Shown: piece by piece, positions 54,131-63,884 of the stretch
How the letters are laid out: each line of letters opens with the position of its first letter
Numbering within the stretch: the first letter of the stretch is position 1
Assembly (NCBI RefSeq): GCF_030929615.1
Contig: NZ_JAVFVU010000015.1
Location: forward strand, 124,001 to 188,000
Direction: 5' to 3'
Origin: Dyadobacter sp. LHD-138
GTDB lineage: Bacteria > Bacteroidota > Bacteroidia > Cytophagales > Spirosomataceae
Length of the DNA: 64,000 bases
The notes under the pieces: generated by a model
What the model saw: only the letters and a program-made list of their open reading frames with translations
Databases searched by the model: none
What the model was told of the DNA's origin: nothing
Made by a program: the position numbers and the translations under genes

Positions 54131-55753
54131 TTACCACCACATATAATAAACCAAAGCGTACACCACCACCATCACACCCCACCAAACCCAGACCGATTGC
54201 CATAACGGTCGACCGGGCTCATCTTCAGGGGATTTCATCAACTTGGGAGACCACATCAGATTTTTGATACCTTCAAAATCCTTCGGCTTTGTGACCAGGC
54301 TCACGAGCACGATCAACAGTGCGCAGAAAATCTGGGTGATACCACCGATAACATAAAAATTAGCGAGACCGAATTGTTTGATAATGTCCGCAGAGAACAA
54401 CGTCGGAATGATCCAAAGCTGAATAATTGCCCCAAGCGGGATACCTGCAACCATGACCGCAAAAGCGGCCGCCGGTGTTGTACCTTTCCAGAAAATACCG
54501 AATAAAAAGCAGGTCGCCACGGGTACGGCCAGGTAAGTCGATGCAGCCTGAAAATACAGAAATATACCGCCAAAATTCTCAATCACAGGTGCATACAGAA
54601 TACTAAAAACCATCAGCACCAGTGTAGTGATAATCCCAACCCTGACCAGTTTTTTGTCATCTGCACCCGTATTGATCCATTTTTTGTAAACATCATAAGT
54701 GAATAAAGTCGAGATGGAGTTGAGCAGGGCCGCCGTTGTCGACATCACCGTCGCCAGCGCGCCGATGAGCAAGAGGCCTTTCAATCCGTCGGGAATCAGG
54801 TTTTTGATGAGCATCGGATACACGCTATCCACTTCTCCGGCCGAAACTTCATATTCGGGATGACCTGTCAATGCGAGTGCACGCGCGATCATTCCGGGAA
54901 ATATTTCTATAAATGGTCGCAGCAATACAAAACCAGCCGCCAGGATAATAGCCATTTTCACATCCCACTCCGACCGCGCACCAAGTCCCCGCTGCACCAG
55001 TGACTGGTTGATACAGGAATAAAACAATTGCAGGTTAAATAGCGCAAAAAGCACCGCATGCCAGGGCATTACCGGATAGTCCATTGGCTGCATCAGGTGA
55101 AAACCACCCGGGGCATGTGCCTTGATATCACTCCACCCGTTGGGCAGCTTTATATACCCCAGCACAAATAAAACTGCTCCGGCACACAGTACCAGTACAA
55201 AGTCAAAAACAGCCGCATTGATCACGAATTTCATGCCGCCATACATGGTATACATGCCCGCGACAACCCCGAGTACCAGAACGCCCAGCCAGATGGGTAC
55301 GCCATAGATTCCATGAAAAAGCTTTGCACCGCCGTAGAGCACTACGGACAAATTCAACAGTATATAACTCACCAGCAGCAGGACACTGAAAACATTCTGG
55401 CTTCTGAGATCAAATCGCATCCCCAGGTATTGGGGCATGGTCATGATGTTGTTGCGGAGGTATATCGGGAAAAAGCAAAAGATCAGTGCGCTGTAAACGA
55501 AGATTGCGATCAGATACGAATTCACCAGTGGCAATCCCACCATATATCCCATACCGTTCATCCCAATGAGCTGCTCGGGATTCAGTCCCGATGCAACATA
55601 GGCCGCACCGATCGCCCAGAAAGGAAGGGTTCCTTTGGACACAAAATAGTTGGCGGCTGTCCCCTTTTTTCCTCTCCCCGACCATAACCCCACACCCAGG
55701 ATCAGGATGAAATAGCCAACAACCGTCAGCATATCAATCGTGCTTGCAGCCAT
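54131..55753 (-). CDS. Sodium:solute symporter (SSS family)
   Basis: Inner-membrane Na+-coupled sugar or organic-acid transporter of 540 residues with about 13-14 membrane segments. The SSS signature is present early (GLWSGRGKKGTAANYFVSKGTLPFWAIGAAYVASGLNPEQLIGMNG, about 22-66) and the core includes YTMYGGMKFVINAAVFDFVLVLC and LLNSISTLFTYDVYKKWI, the usual sodium-binding region. It moves the periplasmic product of the 900-residue enzyme into the cell. A perfect 9-bp hairpin (55796-55817) separates it from that upstream gene. Confidence 0.92.
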   Translation of the reverse strand: MAASTIDMLTVVGYFILILGVGLWSGRGKKGTAANYFVSKGTLPFWAIGAAYVASGLNPEQLIGMNGMGYMVGLPLVNSYLIAIFVYSALIFCFFPIYLRNNIMTMPQYLGMRFDLRSQNVFSVLLLVSYILLNLSVVLYGGAKLFHGIYGVPIWLGVLVLGVVAGMYTMYGGMKFVINAAVFDFVLVLCAGAVLFVLGYIKLPNGWSDIKAHAPGGFHLMQPMDYPVMPWHAVLFALFNLQLFYSCINQSLVQRGLGARSEWDVKMAIILAAGFVLLRPFIEIFPGMIARALALTGHPEYEVSAGEVDSVYPMLIKNLIPDGLKGLLLIGALATVMSTTAALLNSISTLFTYDVYKKWINTGADDKKLVRVGIITTLVLMVFSILYAPVIENFGGIFLYFQAASTYLAVPVATCFLFGIFWKGTTPAAAFAVMVAGIPLGAIIQLWIIPTLFSADIIKQFGLANFYVIGGITQIFCALLIVLVSLVTKPKDFEGIKNLMWSPKLMKSPEDEPGRPLWQSVWVWWGVMVVVYALVYYMWW

Positions 55754-55795
55754 TATTTATTATTTTTCAAAAAGTTCAGGAAATAGATTTCCGAT

Positions 55796-55817
55796 CCGGG
55801 TAGCGTGTGCTACCCGG
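55796..55817 (-). repeat. Perfect hairpin inside locus D
   Basis: 9-bp perfect stem (55796-55804 with 55809-55817), 4-nt loop, between the 900-residue protein gene and the symporter gene. No T-run on the minus strand, so an mRNA processing or stability element is more likely than a terminator. Confidence 0.5.
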
Positions 55818-55847
55818 TCAGTTTCATAAAAAGACAATATGCTTTAA

Positions 55848-58550
55848 TCAGTATTCCAGTCGGATTTCTGCCTGGCCCGTAAAGGATTTAACGGACACCG
55901 TTTCCGTTTTTTCGTCGTACACGCCGCCCGTCACCTTCAACGGTTTTTTATTGTCCGGGTGCGGTATACGTATCAAAACTTCTTTCGGTTTGCGGACATC
56001 CGTGCAGCTCACTTTGGCGGTGATATAACCTTTGTCCACCTGTGAAATTACGTCCGCAGTCACCGGACCGAAATAGCTCCTGACGTTATTCAGCTCTACC
56101 TTTTTACCCTGTCCCAACCATTTACGCGGCATGGTATTGAACAGTTTAAGGGTCTGCCCCTCTTCGAAATACAGCATCCAGCGCGTTTCCATCAGAAACC
56201 AGGCCTCTTCATGCGTTTTGTGCGGACTTACTTTGTACAAATGCTCCCAGAATGTGTAGGTATCCCGGTCGGCGAGCGCGGCAAAAGTATTGTAATAGGT
56301 ACTCAGAAAAGGTTTTGTCATGCCGAGCTTCGCCTGCATCCAGTTGTGACGGCTATAATAGGGCTGACTAAAAGCTGAATTTTCCTGGTAAAAAAGCTCG
56401 CTGTGATAATCCAGAAGCATTTTAGAAGCCGGCTCGTCGGGTTCCAGCACTTCGCAAAAAACAAGGTACATAGGACCAAGCATGGCATCTGGCGCCGTAA
56501 AAGTACCATGCGACCAGAAAGTTTCGCGTTTCTGGAACATGCCTCTCAAACCACTGGCCTCCGTCCAGGGCGGCGCAGTAGGGCACCAGGTTCCGTCTCC
56601 CAGCGGTACTACCGGTGAAAGGGCCATGGAATTAAAAAACGATTCGCGGATATCTCTTTTCCATGCCTCGGCTTCCTTTTTGATCCTTTCAGATTGGGAA
56701 GGATCAATACTGGCCAGCATTTCCGCTATGCGGCTCATTCCGAGGTAAGCATAACCATTGAGCATAAACTGGTGAAAATGATCTTCCGGATCAGCTACTT
56801 TGCCTTCGATCATACCATAACCTCTTCCCCGCAGCTCTTCTTTTTTGTTACGGTTGCGCCAGGCGATGAGGAAATCGCAGGATTTGATGAGTTTCGTTTT
56901 TACGCTCCCAACCCATTCCTTGTCATTGGTATACCTGAAATACTCACCCATACTCCACAACGCGGCGCCGGTTTCCACCATATACCCGCCGAAATTCTGA
57001 ATAAAACCGTCTTCGTGCTGCTTATCCAGGAAGTAGTCCAGTGATCTTTTTGCGATATCGTTCCAGCCCATGGAGGCGTAAAACTGAATAATTGGCGCAC
57101 TTTCCGTCCCAATAGGCGAGTACACACCAATATTGGGGGCTAAAGTTGCGTTGGGTTCATTGCCAAAAGTGATCAGATCGAGGTGTAATAGTCCGGCCTG
57201 GATCATTTCTTCGATACGTTTTTCCGGAACATGTATTTGTGCCGCTTTACCCAGCTTCGCGAGCCAGAAATCCTTGCTTTCTGCATAGCGGTGGTCGAAA
57301 TTCTGAGCTGCCAGCTGCACGGCACGCGTCCTGGAAACCGGACTGTGCGGGATAAAAAATTCAAACAGTACTTTTTCACCGGGTTTCAGCAAAACCGAAA
57401 TTTCCTCGTTGGGAAGCGGCTTTCCGTTCAGTTTGGAAATACAAAACACCCTGTCTTCCGAATAAGCTGAAAAGCCCGTTTTTTCATCAAAGCTGTATGG
57501 TGATTTATGCCACCAGCCCGTGCCTGGGCGTGGCGTTTTAAACCACGCATAACGAGGTACCGAGCCGGTATTCTCGACCTCAGATCTGAAAAGCAAAACG
57601 GTTTCCTCATCCGGATTCAGTGCTTTTTCAGTCCTGGTTTTCAACAATTCCTCCTGTTCTTTGGTAAACATGTGGCCGCCGCTATACTTGTCGGCCACCA
57701 TAAAATCCGTCCCTTTCTGCCCGGAGATAGGTGATTTTTCCAGTGATACGAAAGTGGTAGAATTGTAAACCACATCATCGTCGGTCAAAGTAGAATTTAA
57801 AATGGGTAAAGTCCCCTGTTCCAGTCTGCGTTTGATATTCTCCTTCACCCCTACTCCGCGGCCGAAAGTATAGAGGTAGTTTACGGTTTCATTTTTTGTT
57901 TCGGGTATCCGCAGCGGAGTGGACGAAAGTTTGGGTGAAATGATATTGGCTTCTCCTCTGGCCCCATCAGACAAGCTTTCGGAAATCTCGAAAATCCTGA
58001 AATCCCTGCTCGTACCCAGCCAGGTAGGTACCGTCATATTCCGTACGGTCTTCTCAACGGAAGAAAATGAAACTTCATTTTCCGTTTCGATACGCTGGAT
58101 CTTGGTCCGCAACTTTCGGGAAAGTATTTCGGTTTCAACATCCTGATAAGACCTTTTATCCGTAACATTCAGCACCGCTACCCCATAATCGGGCAGAAAG
58201 ATCGGTGACCCGGAGCTCACATCCCGAAGGAAAAACGAAAAAGGGTTTTTAGCGGTTTTGATTGAAACAACCGTGCCCCCAGTCCCGTACTGGTTCCCGA
58301 CACTATCGATACCTATCTGCACGCTGGCTGGGCCTGGTGATGTAAACTGGAAAGTATTGCCCTTTACCTTCCCTTTTCCGGCCGACAGTCCGATTTTGGT
58401 CAGGGTGCCATGCTGTAAATGAACAGCACCTGATACCGAAGTACCATCTTTCCATTCAATCCTGACCTGGGCTGCTTTCTGGGAAAAGGCATTTGACACC
58501 CCAACCGCAAGCAAAAAACTGATGATAAAAAACGTCCGTTTGTGATTCAT
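55848..58550 (-). CDS. Six-hairpin-glycosidase-like secreted protein of 900 residues
   Basis: Exported probable glycoside hydrolase; signal peptide 1-23 (ending NAFSQ). The N-terminal 400 residues are beta-rich and not recognised. The C-terminal half (about 430-800) has the repeated Trp/Tyr-rich helical hairpins of an (alpha/alpha)6 toroid: IQAGLLHLDLITFGNEP, APNIGVYSPIGTESAPIIQFYASMGWNDIAKRSLDYFLDKQHEDGFI, ETGAALWSMGEYFRYTND, FMLNGYAYLGMSRIAEML, and acidic residues in DPEDHFHQFML suitable for catalysis. This resembles GH63/GH78/GH95-type toroids, but I cannot assign a family. It follows susD in locus D and is likely the first degradative enzyme. Confidence 0.6.
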   Translation of the reverse strand: MNHKRTFFIISFLLAVGVSNAFSQKAAQVRIEWKDGTSVSGAVHLQHGTLTKIGLSAGKGKVKGNTFQFTSPGPASVQIGIDSVGNQYGTGGTVVSIKTAKNPFSFFLRDVSSGSPIFLPDYGVAVLNVTDKRSYQDVETEILSRKLRTKIQRIETENEVSFSSVEKTVRNMTVPTWLGTSRDFRIFEISESLSDGARGEANIISPKLSSTPLRIPETKNETVNYLYTFGRGVGVKENIKRRLEQGTLPILNSTLTDDDVVYNSTTFVSLEKSPISGQKGTDFMVADKYSGGHMFTKEQEELLKTRTEKALNPDEETVLLFRSEVENTGSVPRYAWFKTPRPGTGWWHKSPYSFDEKTGFSAYSEDRVFCISKLNGKPLPNEEISVLLKPGEKVLFEFFIPHSPVSRTRAVQLAAQNFDHRYAESKDFWLAKLGKAAQIHVPEKRIEEMIQAGLLHLDLITFGNEPNATLAPNIGVYSPIGTESAPIIQFYASMGWNDIAKRSLDYFLDKQHEDGFIQNFGGYMVETGAALWSMGEYFRYTNDKEWVGSVKTKLIKSCDFLIAWRNRNKKEELRGRGYGMIEGKVADPEDHFHQFMLNGYAYLGMSRIAEMLASIDPSQSERIKKEAEAWKRDIRESFFNSMALSPVVPLGDGTWCPTAPPWTEASGLRGMFQKRETFWSHGTFTAPDAMLGPMYLVFCEVLEPDEPASKMLLDYHSELFYQENSAFSQPYYSRHNWMQAKLGMTKPFLSTYYNTFAALADRDTYTFWEHLYKVSPHKTHEEAWFLMETRWMLYFEEGQTLKLFNTMPRKWLGQGKKVELNNVRSYFGPVTADVISQVDKGYITAKVSCTDVRKPKEVLIRIPHPDNKKPLKVTGGVYDEKTETVSVKSFTGQAEIRLEY

Positions 58551-58589
58551 AAGCTGAAATTTACTGATAAGAATTCCCTTTTGAAAGGG

Positions 58590-60230
58590 TTAATAGTTGG
58601 GGTTCTGGACCAATTTCGGATTGGTATCAATGGCCGACTGCGGGATGGGATAGACGTAATTTTTGTTGGCAAAAAATGTTCTTGCGCCGTTAGCAGCAGG
58701 TACTTTTTTATAAACCCATTTTCCTTTTTCTTCGGCGATCAAGATCGCATTCAGATGTCCGTTCAGTTTCGTTTCAGCCTGTTTCAGCCGGATCAGATCA
58801 TACCAACGCTTTTCTTCGCAGGCAAGCTCCACCCTTCTTTCCCGGTAAATTACATCGCGCATCTGCTCCTGGCTTAGTCCGTCAGCAACTGAAGGCAGGC
58901 TAACCCTGGCTCTAACCTGGTTGATGGCCGCATAAACAGACGCGTCCGGCCCGACTGCCTCGTTCTGCGCCTCAGCATAGCTGAGCAATATTTCGGCATA
59001 GCGAAAAATCATATAATGCGCGCTGTTCTGGTTGTTTCCGACCGTGGCATACTTGGGGTCTACCCCTTTTCGCCAGTAATATCCTGAATTTGTAGCTTCA
59101 TTGTTGTCACTCAGATCCGTCTCATTCTTGCTACCTACACCTTTTCTCATCATGATTTTGAAACCCAACCATTCGGCACCATCATAAATAATATCGTCAT
59201 AAAACCGTTTTTCTCTGTTCACATAGGGGTTCTGCGGATCATAGCCAGATTTGGGGTCGGAAATAGGCAAACCATTTTCCATCGCATATTCATCTACCAG
59301 CTCCTGCGTGGGATTGGACCCTGCAAAACCACGGGCGGTACCGTCCACAAACGTGGGGCCATAATTGGAAGTTTTAGCATTACCCAGCGAGGTTCCGCCC
59401 AGATAAGCTTTATCGAAGATCACTTCGGCATTGTTATTGTTGGCTTCCAAAAACAGCGTTCCGTAGCTAGGGAATAACTTGTAAATACCCAGATCAATCA
59501 CCTTTTTATTGGTTTCCGCAGCCAGTTTCCACCTGGCCTTGTCACCAGTGGGATTGTACAACGGACTGGCTGAAAAAAGCTCGCACCATCCTTTCAACGC
59601 CAGGGCCGCGCCTTTGGTCACACGTCCCGACTGAGCTGTAACGGGCAAGTCCCCAGCCACGGCAGTACATTCGTCCGTGATGAATTTCATGGTTTCCTCA
59701 AAAGTATTCCTGGCTCTGAAAATAGCTTCACCCTGTGAGTTCTGGTTGAGTACGTCGGTAATGACGGGCACACCTCCGTGATGCATACCAAGCAAACTAT
59801 AATAGTATGCACGCAAAAACCTGGCTTCCCCCAGCCTCACTTTTTTCCAACTGTCCGACAAGGCCGAAGCGGTCACTTTTTGGATGAACACATTGCACTT
59901 GCGGATGTTATCAAAGTGCGACCACTGGCTAGGGCTGTTGCTGGGAGTATAATTTGAATTGGCATATACATTCGAGCTGTAACGGCCGGAAATTCCATTG
60001 ATCGCATTGTCTGAAAAATTTTCCAGCGGGTCCCCGCTGTTGAACGGTCCCGGCAGGCCGGCATAAATATTATTGAGGAACAAATCCGCGTTCTCCGCAC
60101 TTTTCCACAATACGTCGTCCGAAACCTGGTCTTTGGGAACAACATCCAAAAAAGTACCGCAGGAAAACAGGCTGGTTACCATCAAGACAGATGCTACCGT
60201 GCTTTTGAGCTTTGTTGCAAATATTTTCAT
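58590..60230 (-). CDS. SusD/RagB-family surface lipoprotein (locus D)
   Basis: Ligand-binding partner of the locus D SusC, which it follows by 15 nt. The 546-residue protein has a lipoprotein signal with lipobox LFSC (Cys24). Landmarks: VRLGEARFLRAYYYSLLGMHHGGVPVITDVL (about 130-160), HYMIFRYAEILLSYAEAQNEA (about 405-425), YRERRVELACEEKRWYDLIRLKQAE (about 470-495) and a terminal YVYPIPQSAIDTNPKLVQNPNY-type tail. Confidence 0.95.
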   Translation of the reverse strand: MKIFATKLKSTVASVLMVTSLFSCGTFLDVVPKDQVSDDVLWKSAENADLFLNNIYAGLPGPFNSGDPLENFSDNAINGISGRYSSNVYANSNYTPSNSPSQWSHFDNIRKCNVFIQKVTASALSDSWKKVRLGEARFLRAYYYSLLGMHHGGVPVITDVLNQNSQGEAIFRARNTFEETMKFITDECTAVAGDLPVTAQSGRVTKGAALALKGWCELFSASPLYNPTGDKARWKLAAETNKKVIDLGIYKLFPSYGTLFLEANNNNAEVIFDKAYLGGTSLGNAKTSNYGPTFVDGTARGFAGSNPTQELVDEYAMENGLPISDPKSGYDPQNPYVNREKRFYDDIIYDGAEWLGFKIMMRKGVGSKNETDLSDNNEATNSGYYWRKGVDPKYATVGNNQNSAHYMIFRYAEILLSYAEAQNEAVGPDASVYAAINQVRARVSLPSVADGLSQEQMRDVIYRERRVELACEEKRWYDLIRLKQAETKLNGHLNAILIAEEKGKWVYKKVPAANGARTFFANKNYVYPIPQSAIDTNPKLVQNPNY

Positions 60231-60245
60231 GATCAGGGATTAGAA

Positions 60246-63200
60246 TTAAAATGTAACATTAACACCAACTGACACCACTTTTTGCTGCGGATACGTCCAG
60301 CCGCTATTCGCAACATACGAATTGTTTGAGCCCAGTTCCGGGTCATAATTGACCAGCTTTGTCCAGGTAATCATGTTCTGTCCTGATATATATATCCTGG
60401 CGTTCTGCATTTTTACCTTTTCAATCAGACTTGCAGGAAGCGAGTATGCCAGCGTCATCGTTTTCAGCCGGAGATAAGCCGCGTTGCCCATCCAGAATGA
60501 AGAAACCTGTGAATTGTTGGTCGTAGGTGCCGTGGTAAGCCGGGGGTTTTTAGCGTTCGGATTCTCGGGTGTCCAGTAATCCATGTTCTGCTCGTAGGGT
60601 TTCATCCCATTCCAGAACGGCATGATCGAGGAAGGATGATAGTACCAGTTGGTACGGGCCGAGCCCTGAAACAACAGGTCCAGCGAAAGCCCTTTGTATC
60701 TGATGGACGGCATGACCCCGTAAATGATCCGCGGAGAAGCATTTGCATCGCCTATGGCCGTGAGATCATTGTCGTTGATCACCCCATCCCCGTTCTGGTC
60801 AGCATACCGGATATCGCCCGGGAATACTTTCCCCCATGGCTGACTGGCAATACCCGCTTTCAGGTTTCCTGCCTCATTAAAATCACTCGTCTGAAAATAG
60901 CCCAGTGACTGAAATCCAAACTGCGTTCCCAGCGGCCTGCCGGTCACGCGCCGGTTGGGATTGTCGTAGGTAACCGGTGTTTCGAAAACCTTCAGCAATT
61001 TGTTTTTGGCATAAGTTAAATTACCTCCCAGGGAAATATGCAGATCGCCGGATATCTTGTAATTGGAACTCAACGACAAATCAAATCCACGATTGTCCAT
61101 GATGCCTGCATTTACCTGGCTCAGCCCTACCCCATATTCCTTCGGCACGATCACATCCGGATTGACCAGCATATTGGACCGCTTTTCATAGAAATAATCG
61201 ATTTCAAGGTTCAGCAGCCCTTTCCATAAAGTAGCTTCCAGACCGATATCCGTTTTCTTAGCTCTTTCCCAGGTGATATTAACATTGGGTTCTGCACGTT
61301 CGCTGATGCCCTGTACCGCATTGTTGCCCAACACATAGGCTGTACCCAGCACATTATACGTACTCAGATACTGGAATGCACTTCCCGCCAGCGCGCCTAC
61401 CTCTCCGTACGATCCGCGCAGTTTCAGATTGTCCAGCCATTTGACATTGTCTTTCAGGAAAGCCTCCTCTGAGATACGGTAGCCGACCGAGAAAGCTGGA
61501 AAAAAACCGAACCGATTATCCGGAGAAAAGTAATAGCTACCGTCGTAACGACCGCTGGCTTCGAAAAGATACTTGTCGGCATAATCATAAGTAGCCCTGT
61601 AAACCAGTCCCATCTGCCTGCCCGACACAGAAGATCCACTCGTACCAATATCGGCCTGGCTGGAACTTCCCATATTAATTTCATCGATGGTAAGATTGTA
61701 GTTTCTCCGGCTTGCACCGAAATTGACCGCGTCGTTGGCCTTTGCTTCAAATACCCCCAGCAAACCGATATTGTTTCTGCCAAATGATCTTGTATAATTG
61801 ATACTTGCCTGATAGGTAAGCTGCTGCGTGCGGTTGTAATTCTGGGCGAGCGACGGTTTTACGTCCCCGAATATCCCGTCAGTGATTACATAAGGTCGTT
61901 TTGTTGTGTCAATGGTGGCAAGGCTTAAGGGTGTTTTCCATAGCTTTGATTCATTGTATGTCGGATCAAAAGCGATGGTACCTTTCAGCATAAGCCCCTT
62001 GATAAAGCGCACTTCCTGCTCGACGGTTAATTGTGTATAGAGTGAAGTCGTGTTGTTTTTTTCGTAACCACTGGCAAAAATGGCGGGCATAATGTGGCTT
62101 CCATACATTCCATTGCTATACACCAGCGGGCCATATCCGATCTGAGCGAAGCCCGCAAGCTCAAAAATCCGCCCCGTACGACCCGTCGTTCCACCGCTTT
62201 GGTCAGATGGCGGGTACTTGGCATTCTGGATGATACCGTTGATCCCGAGGGAGACCTTTGTGGTTTTGGTGGCCTGGGCATCCAGGTTTACGGATAAATT
62301 GTACCTGTTATTCCTCGTGGTCTTCCACATACCTTCCTGATGCTGGTAACCAAGACTCGTATAGTAACGGATTTTTTCGCCCCCACCCGAAAGCTCGATG
62401 TTATGTGTCGTGATCACCGCATTTTTTTCAACGATTTTATTAAAAACATCATGGTTGGGAAATGCATCGGGGTCCGACCCGTCCTTGAATTTCTGCAATG
62501 CATAATCCGAATAAGGAATCGGCAGTCCTGCGTTTCTTGCGGCTGCGTTTTTCAGCGTGGCCTCCTGAAACGAATCTGCGTACTTGGGCAGCACCGTCGG
62601 GTTCTGAAATCCGATATAACCATTGTAGGTCAGTGCAGGAGCACCTGTTTTCCCTCTTTTGGTTGTTACCAGAACTACTCCATTGGCCCCGGCCACCCCG
62701 TAAGGAGCCACCGCTGCGGCATCCTTTAGGATCGTAAACGATTCAATGGTATTGGGGTCCAGCTGCTGAAAATTCCTCGGGATACCGTCCACGATCAGCA
62801 GCGGCTGGTTATTTCCGGTAGATGAAATCCCCCGAATGAAAATGCTCGATCCGTCGCGGCCCGGTTCACCAGAGCCTTGTTTTACAATTACCCCTGCTAC
62901 CCTGCCGCCCAAACCGTTACTGAGATTGGCAATGGGAGCAGTTGCGACCTGATTGCCTTTTAATGTTGAAACGGCTGCCGTTACCGATGTTTTTTTCTGC
63001 GTACCATATCCTACGACGACCACTTCCCCCAATGCCTTGATATCAGCTGCCAATACGACATCCAGCTTGGTCATGCTTCCTGCATCGATCTCCTGGCTTT
63101 CATATCCCACAAAACTAAATATCAAAACAGGCGTACTTTCCGGAACAGCGATCTGGTAGTTTCCCTCTACGTCCGTGGTCATCCCCCTGTTGGTACCTTT

Positions 63201-63713
63201 AATGATGATGCTCACCCCTGGCAGTCCCTCCCCCGTGACGGCTTTTACCTTGCCGCTGATAATCCTGTCGGCATAAGTTTCGGCTGGTATACGGACACTT
63301 TCTTCTTTTCCGCTATCCCGGCCCGAAGATTCCGCTTCGCTCCCAGCCGATGGTTTCCGGCTTAGTATTACCTGGTTGTTCCTGATAACCTTATATTGTA
63401 TACGTCTTGGCGTCAGCACTTGCCGCAGCACTTCATCTACGGTTTCATTTCTGAATTCGAGATTGAGCCTGCCCTCGGTCATGATCACATCCTTCTGATA
63501 GGAAAAAGTAATATCAACCTGCTTTTCCAATGTCCTGAGAAAGGATTTCAGGTTACCATCCCGGATCGAGAGTGTTACCCGCTCTTTTAACAGCTCCTGG
63601 GACGAAGCCGACCAGGCCAGGCCATTCCCGGCCAGGATGCATACCATAATGAACTGAAACGAAGTGATCTTCATAATCCTGAAAACCTCTTTTTTAGTAT
63701 AAGAATTTGTCAT
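60246..63713 (-). CDS. SusC/RagA-family TonB-dependent receptor with STN domain (locus D)
   Basis: Outer-membrane importer of 1155 residues. Signal segment, STN domain (about 42-112: LKERVTLSIRDGNLKSFLRTLEKQVDITFSYQ), carboxypeptidase-D-like regulatory domain (about 152-230: ISGKVKAVTGEGLPGVSIIIKGTNRGMTTD, FSFVGYESQ), TonB box/plug start LGEVVVVGYGTQKK near 235, plug motif DPNTIESFTILKDAAAVAPYGVAGANGV, barrel, terminal strand VGVNVTF. Coupled to a FecR anti-sigma factor whose 3' end is at the right edge of the window. Confidence 0.95.
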   Translation of the reverse strand: MTNSYTKKEVFRIMKITSFQFIMVCILAGNGLAWSASSQELLKERVTLSIRDGNLKSFLRTLEKQVDITFSYQKDVIMTEGRLNLEFRNETVDEVLRQVLTPRRIQYKVIRNNQVILSRKPSAGSEAESSGRDSGKEESVRIPAETYADRIISGKVKAVTGEGLPGVSIIIKGTNRGMTTDVEGNYQIAVPESTPVLIFSFVGYESQEIDAGSMTKLDVVLAADIKALGEVVVVGYGTQKKTSVTAAVSTLKGNQVATAPIANLSNGLGGRVAGVIVKQGSGEPGRDGSSIFIRGISSTGNNQPLLIVDGIPRNFQQLDPNTIESFTILKDAAAVAPYGVAGANGVVLVTTKRGKTGAPALTYNGYIGFQNPTVLPKYADSFQEATLKNAAARNAGLPIPYSDYALQKFKDGSDPDAFPNHDVFNKIVEKNAVITTHNIELSGGGEKIRYYTSLGYQHQEGMWKTTRNNRYNLSVNLDAQATKTTKVSLGINGIIQNAKYPPSDQSGGTTGRTGRIFELAGFAQIGYGPLVYSNGMYGSHIMPAIFASGYEKNNTTSLYTQLTVEQEVRFIKGLMLKGTIAFDPTYNESKLWKTPLSLATIDTTKRPYVITDGIFGDVKPSLAQNYNRTQQLTYQASINYTRSFGRNNIGLLGVFEAKANDAVNFGASRRNYNLTIDEINMGSSSQADIGTSGSSVSGRQMGLVYRATYDYADKYLFEASGRYDGSYYFSPDNRFGFFPAFSVGYRISEEAFLKDNVKWLDNLKLRGSYGEVGALAGSAFQYLSTYNVLGTAYVLGNNAVQGISERAEPNVNITWERAKKTDIGLEATLWKGLLNLEIDYFYEKRSNMLVNPDVIVPKEYGVGLSQVNAGIMDNRGFDLSLSSNYKISGDLHISLGGNLTYAKNKLLKVFETPVTYDNPNRRVTGRPLGTQFGFQSLGYFQTSDFNEAGNLKAGIASQPWGKVFPGDIRYADQNGDGVINDNDLTAIGDANASPRIIYGVMPSIRYKGLSLDLLFQGSARTNWYYHPSSIMPFWNGMKPYEQNMDYWTPENPNAKNPRLTTAPTTNNSQVSSFWMGNAAYLRLKTMTLAYSLPASLIEKVKMQNARIYISGQNMITWTKLVNYDPELGSNNSYVANSGWTYPQQKVVSVGVNVTF

Positions 63714-63726
63714 ACTTTTGATTGTT

Positions 63727-63817
63727 TTTGTTCCCCAAAAGACAAAAATTAATTACCATCGGCCTTTGCGGCTGTGGTCGGCGGGAAGGGATGTTGTCGC
63801 ATCCTTTCCCTTTTTTT
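63727..63817 (+). ncRNA. Candidate cis-antisense RNA in the leader of susC (locus D)
   Basis: On the plus strand TACTTTTG (63713-63720), an exact TAnnTTTG, overlaps the susC start codon (63711-63713), with TTTT 19 nt upstream in the -33 position. Transcription would start near 63727 and run to a hairpin (63783-63793 with 63800-63810, 10 Watson-Crick pairs and one G-T) followed by seven T (63811-63817). An internal stem (ACCA..GCC with GGC..TGGT, 63756-63778) lies between. The clearest of the four sites. Ends are estimates. Confidence 0.5.
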
Positions 63818-63884
63818 GTTGCTCCCCGACGGAGCTGGTTGCTGCATAGGCGGTATGGTTTAGAAAGTTAGAACGAACAGACTA

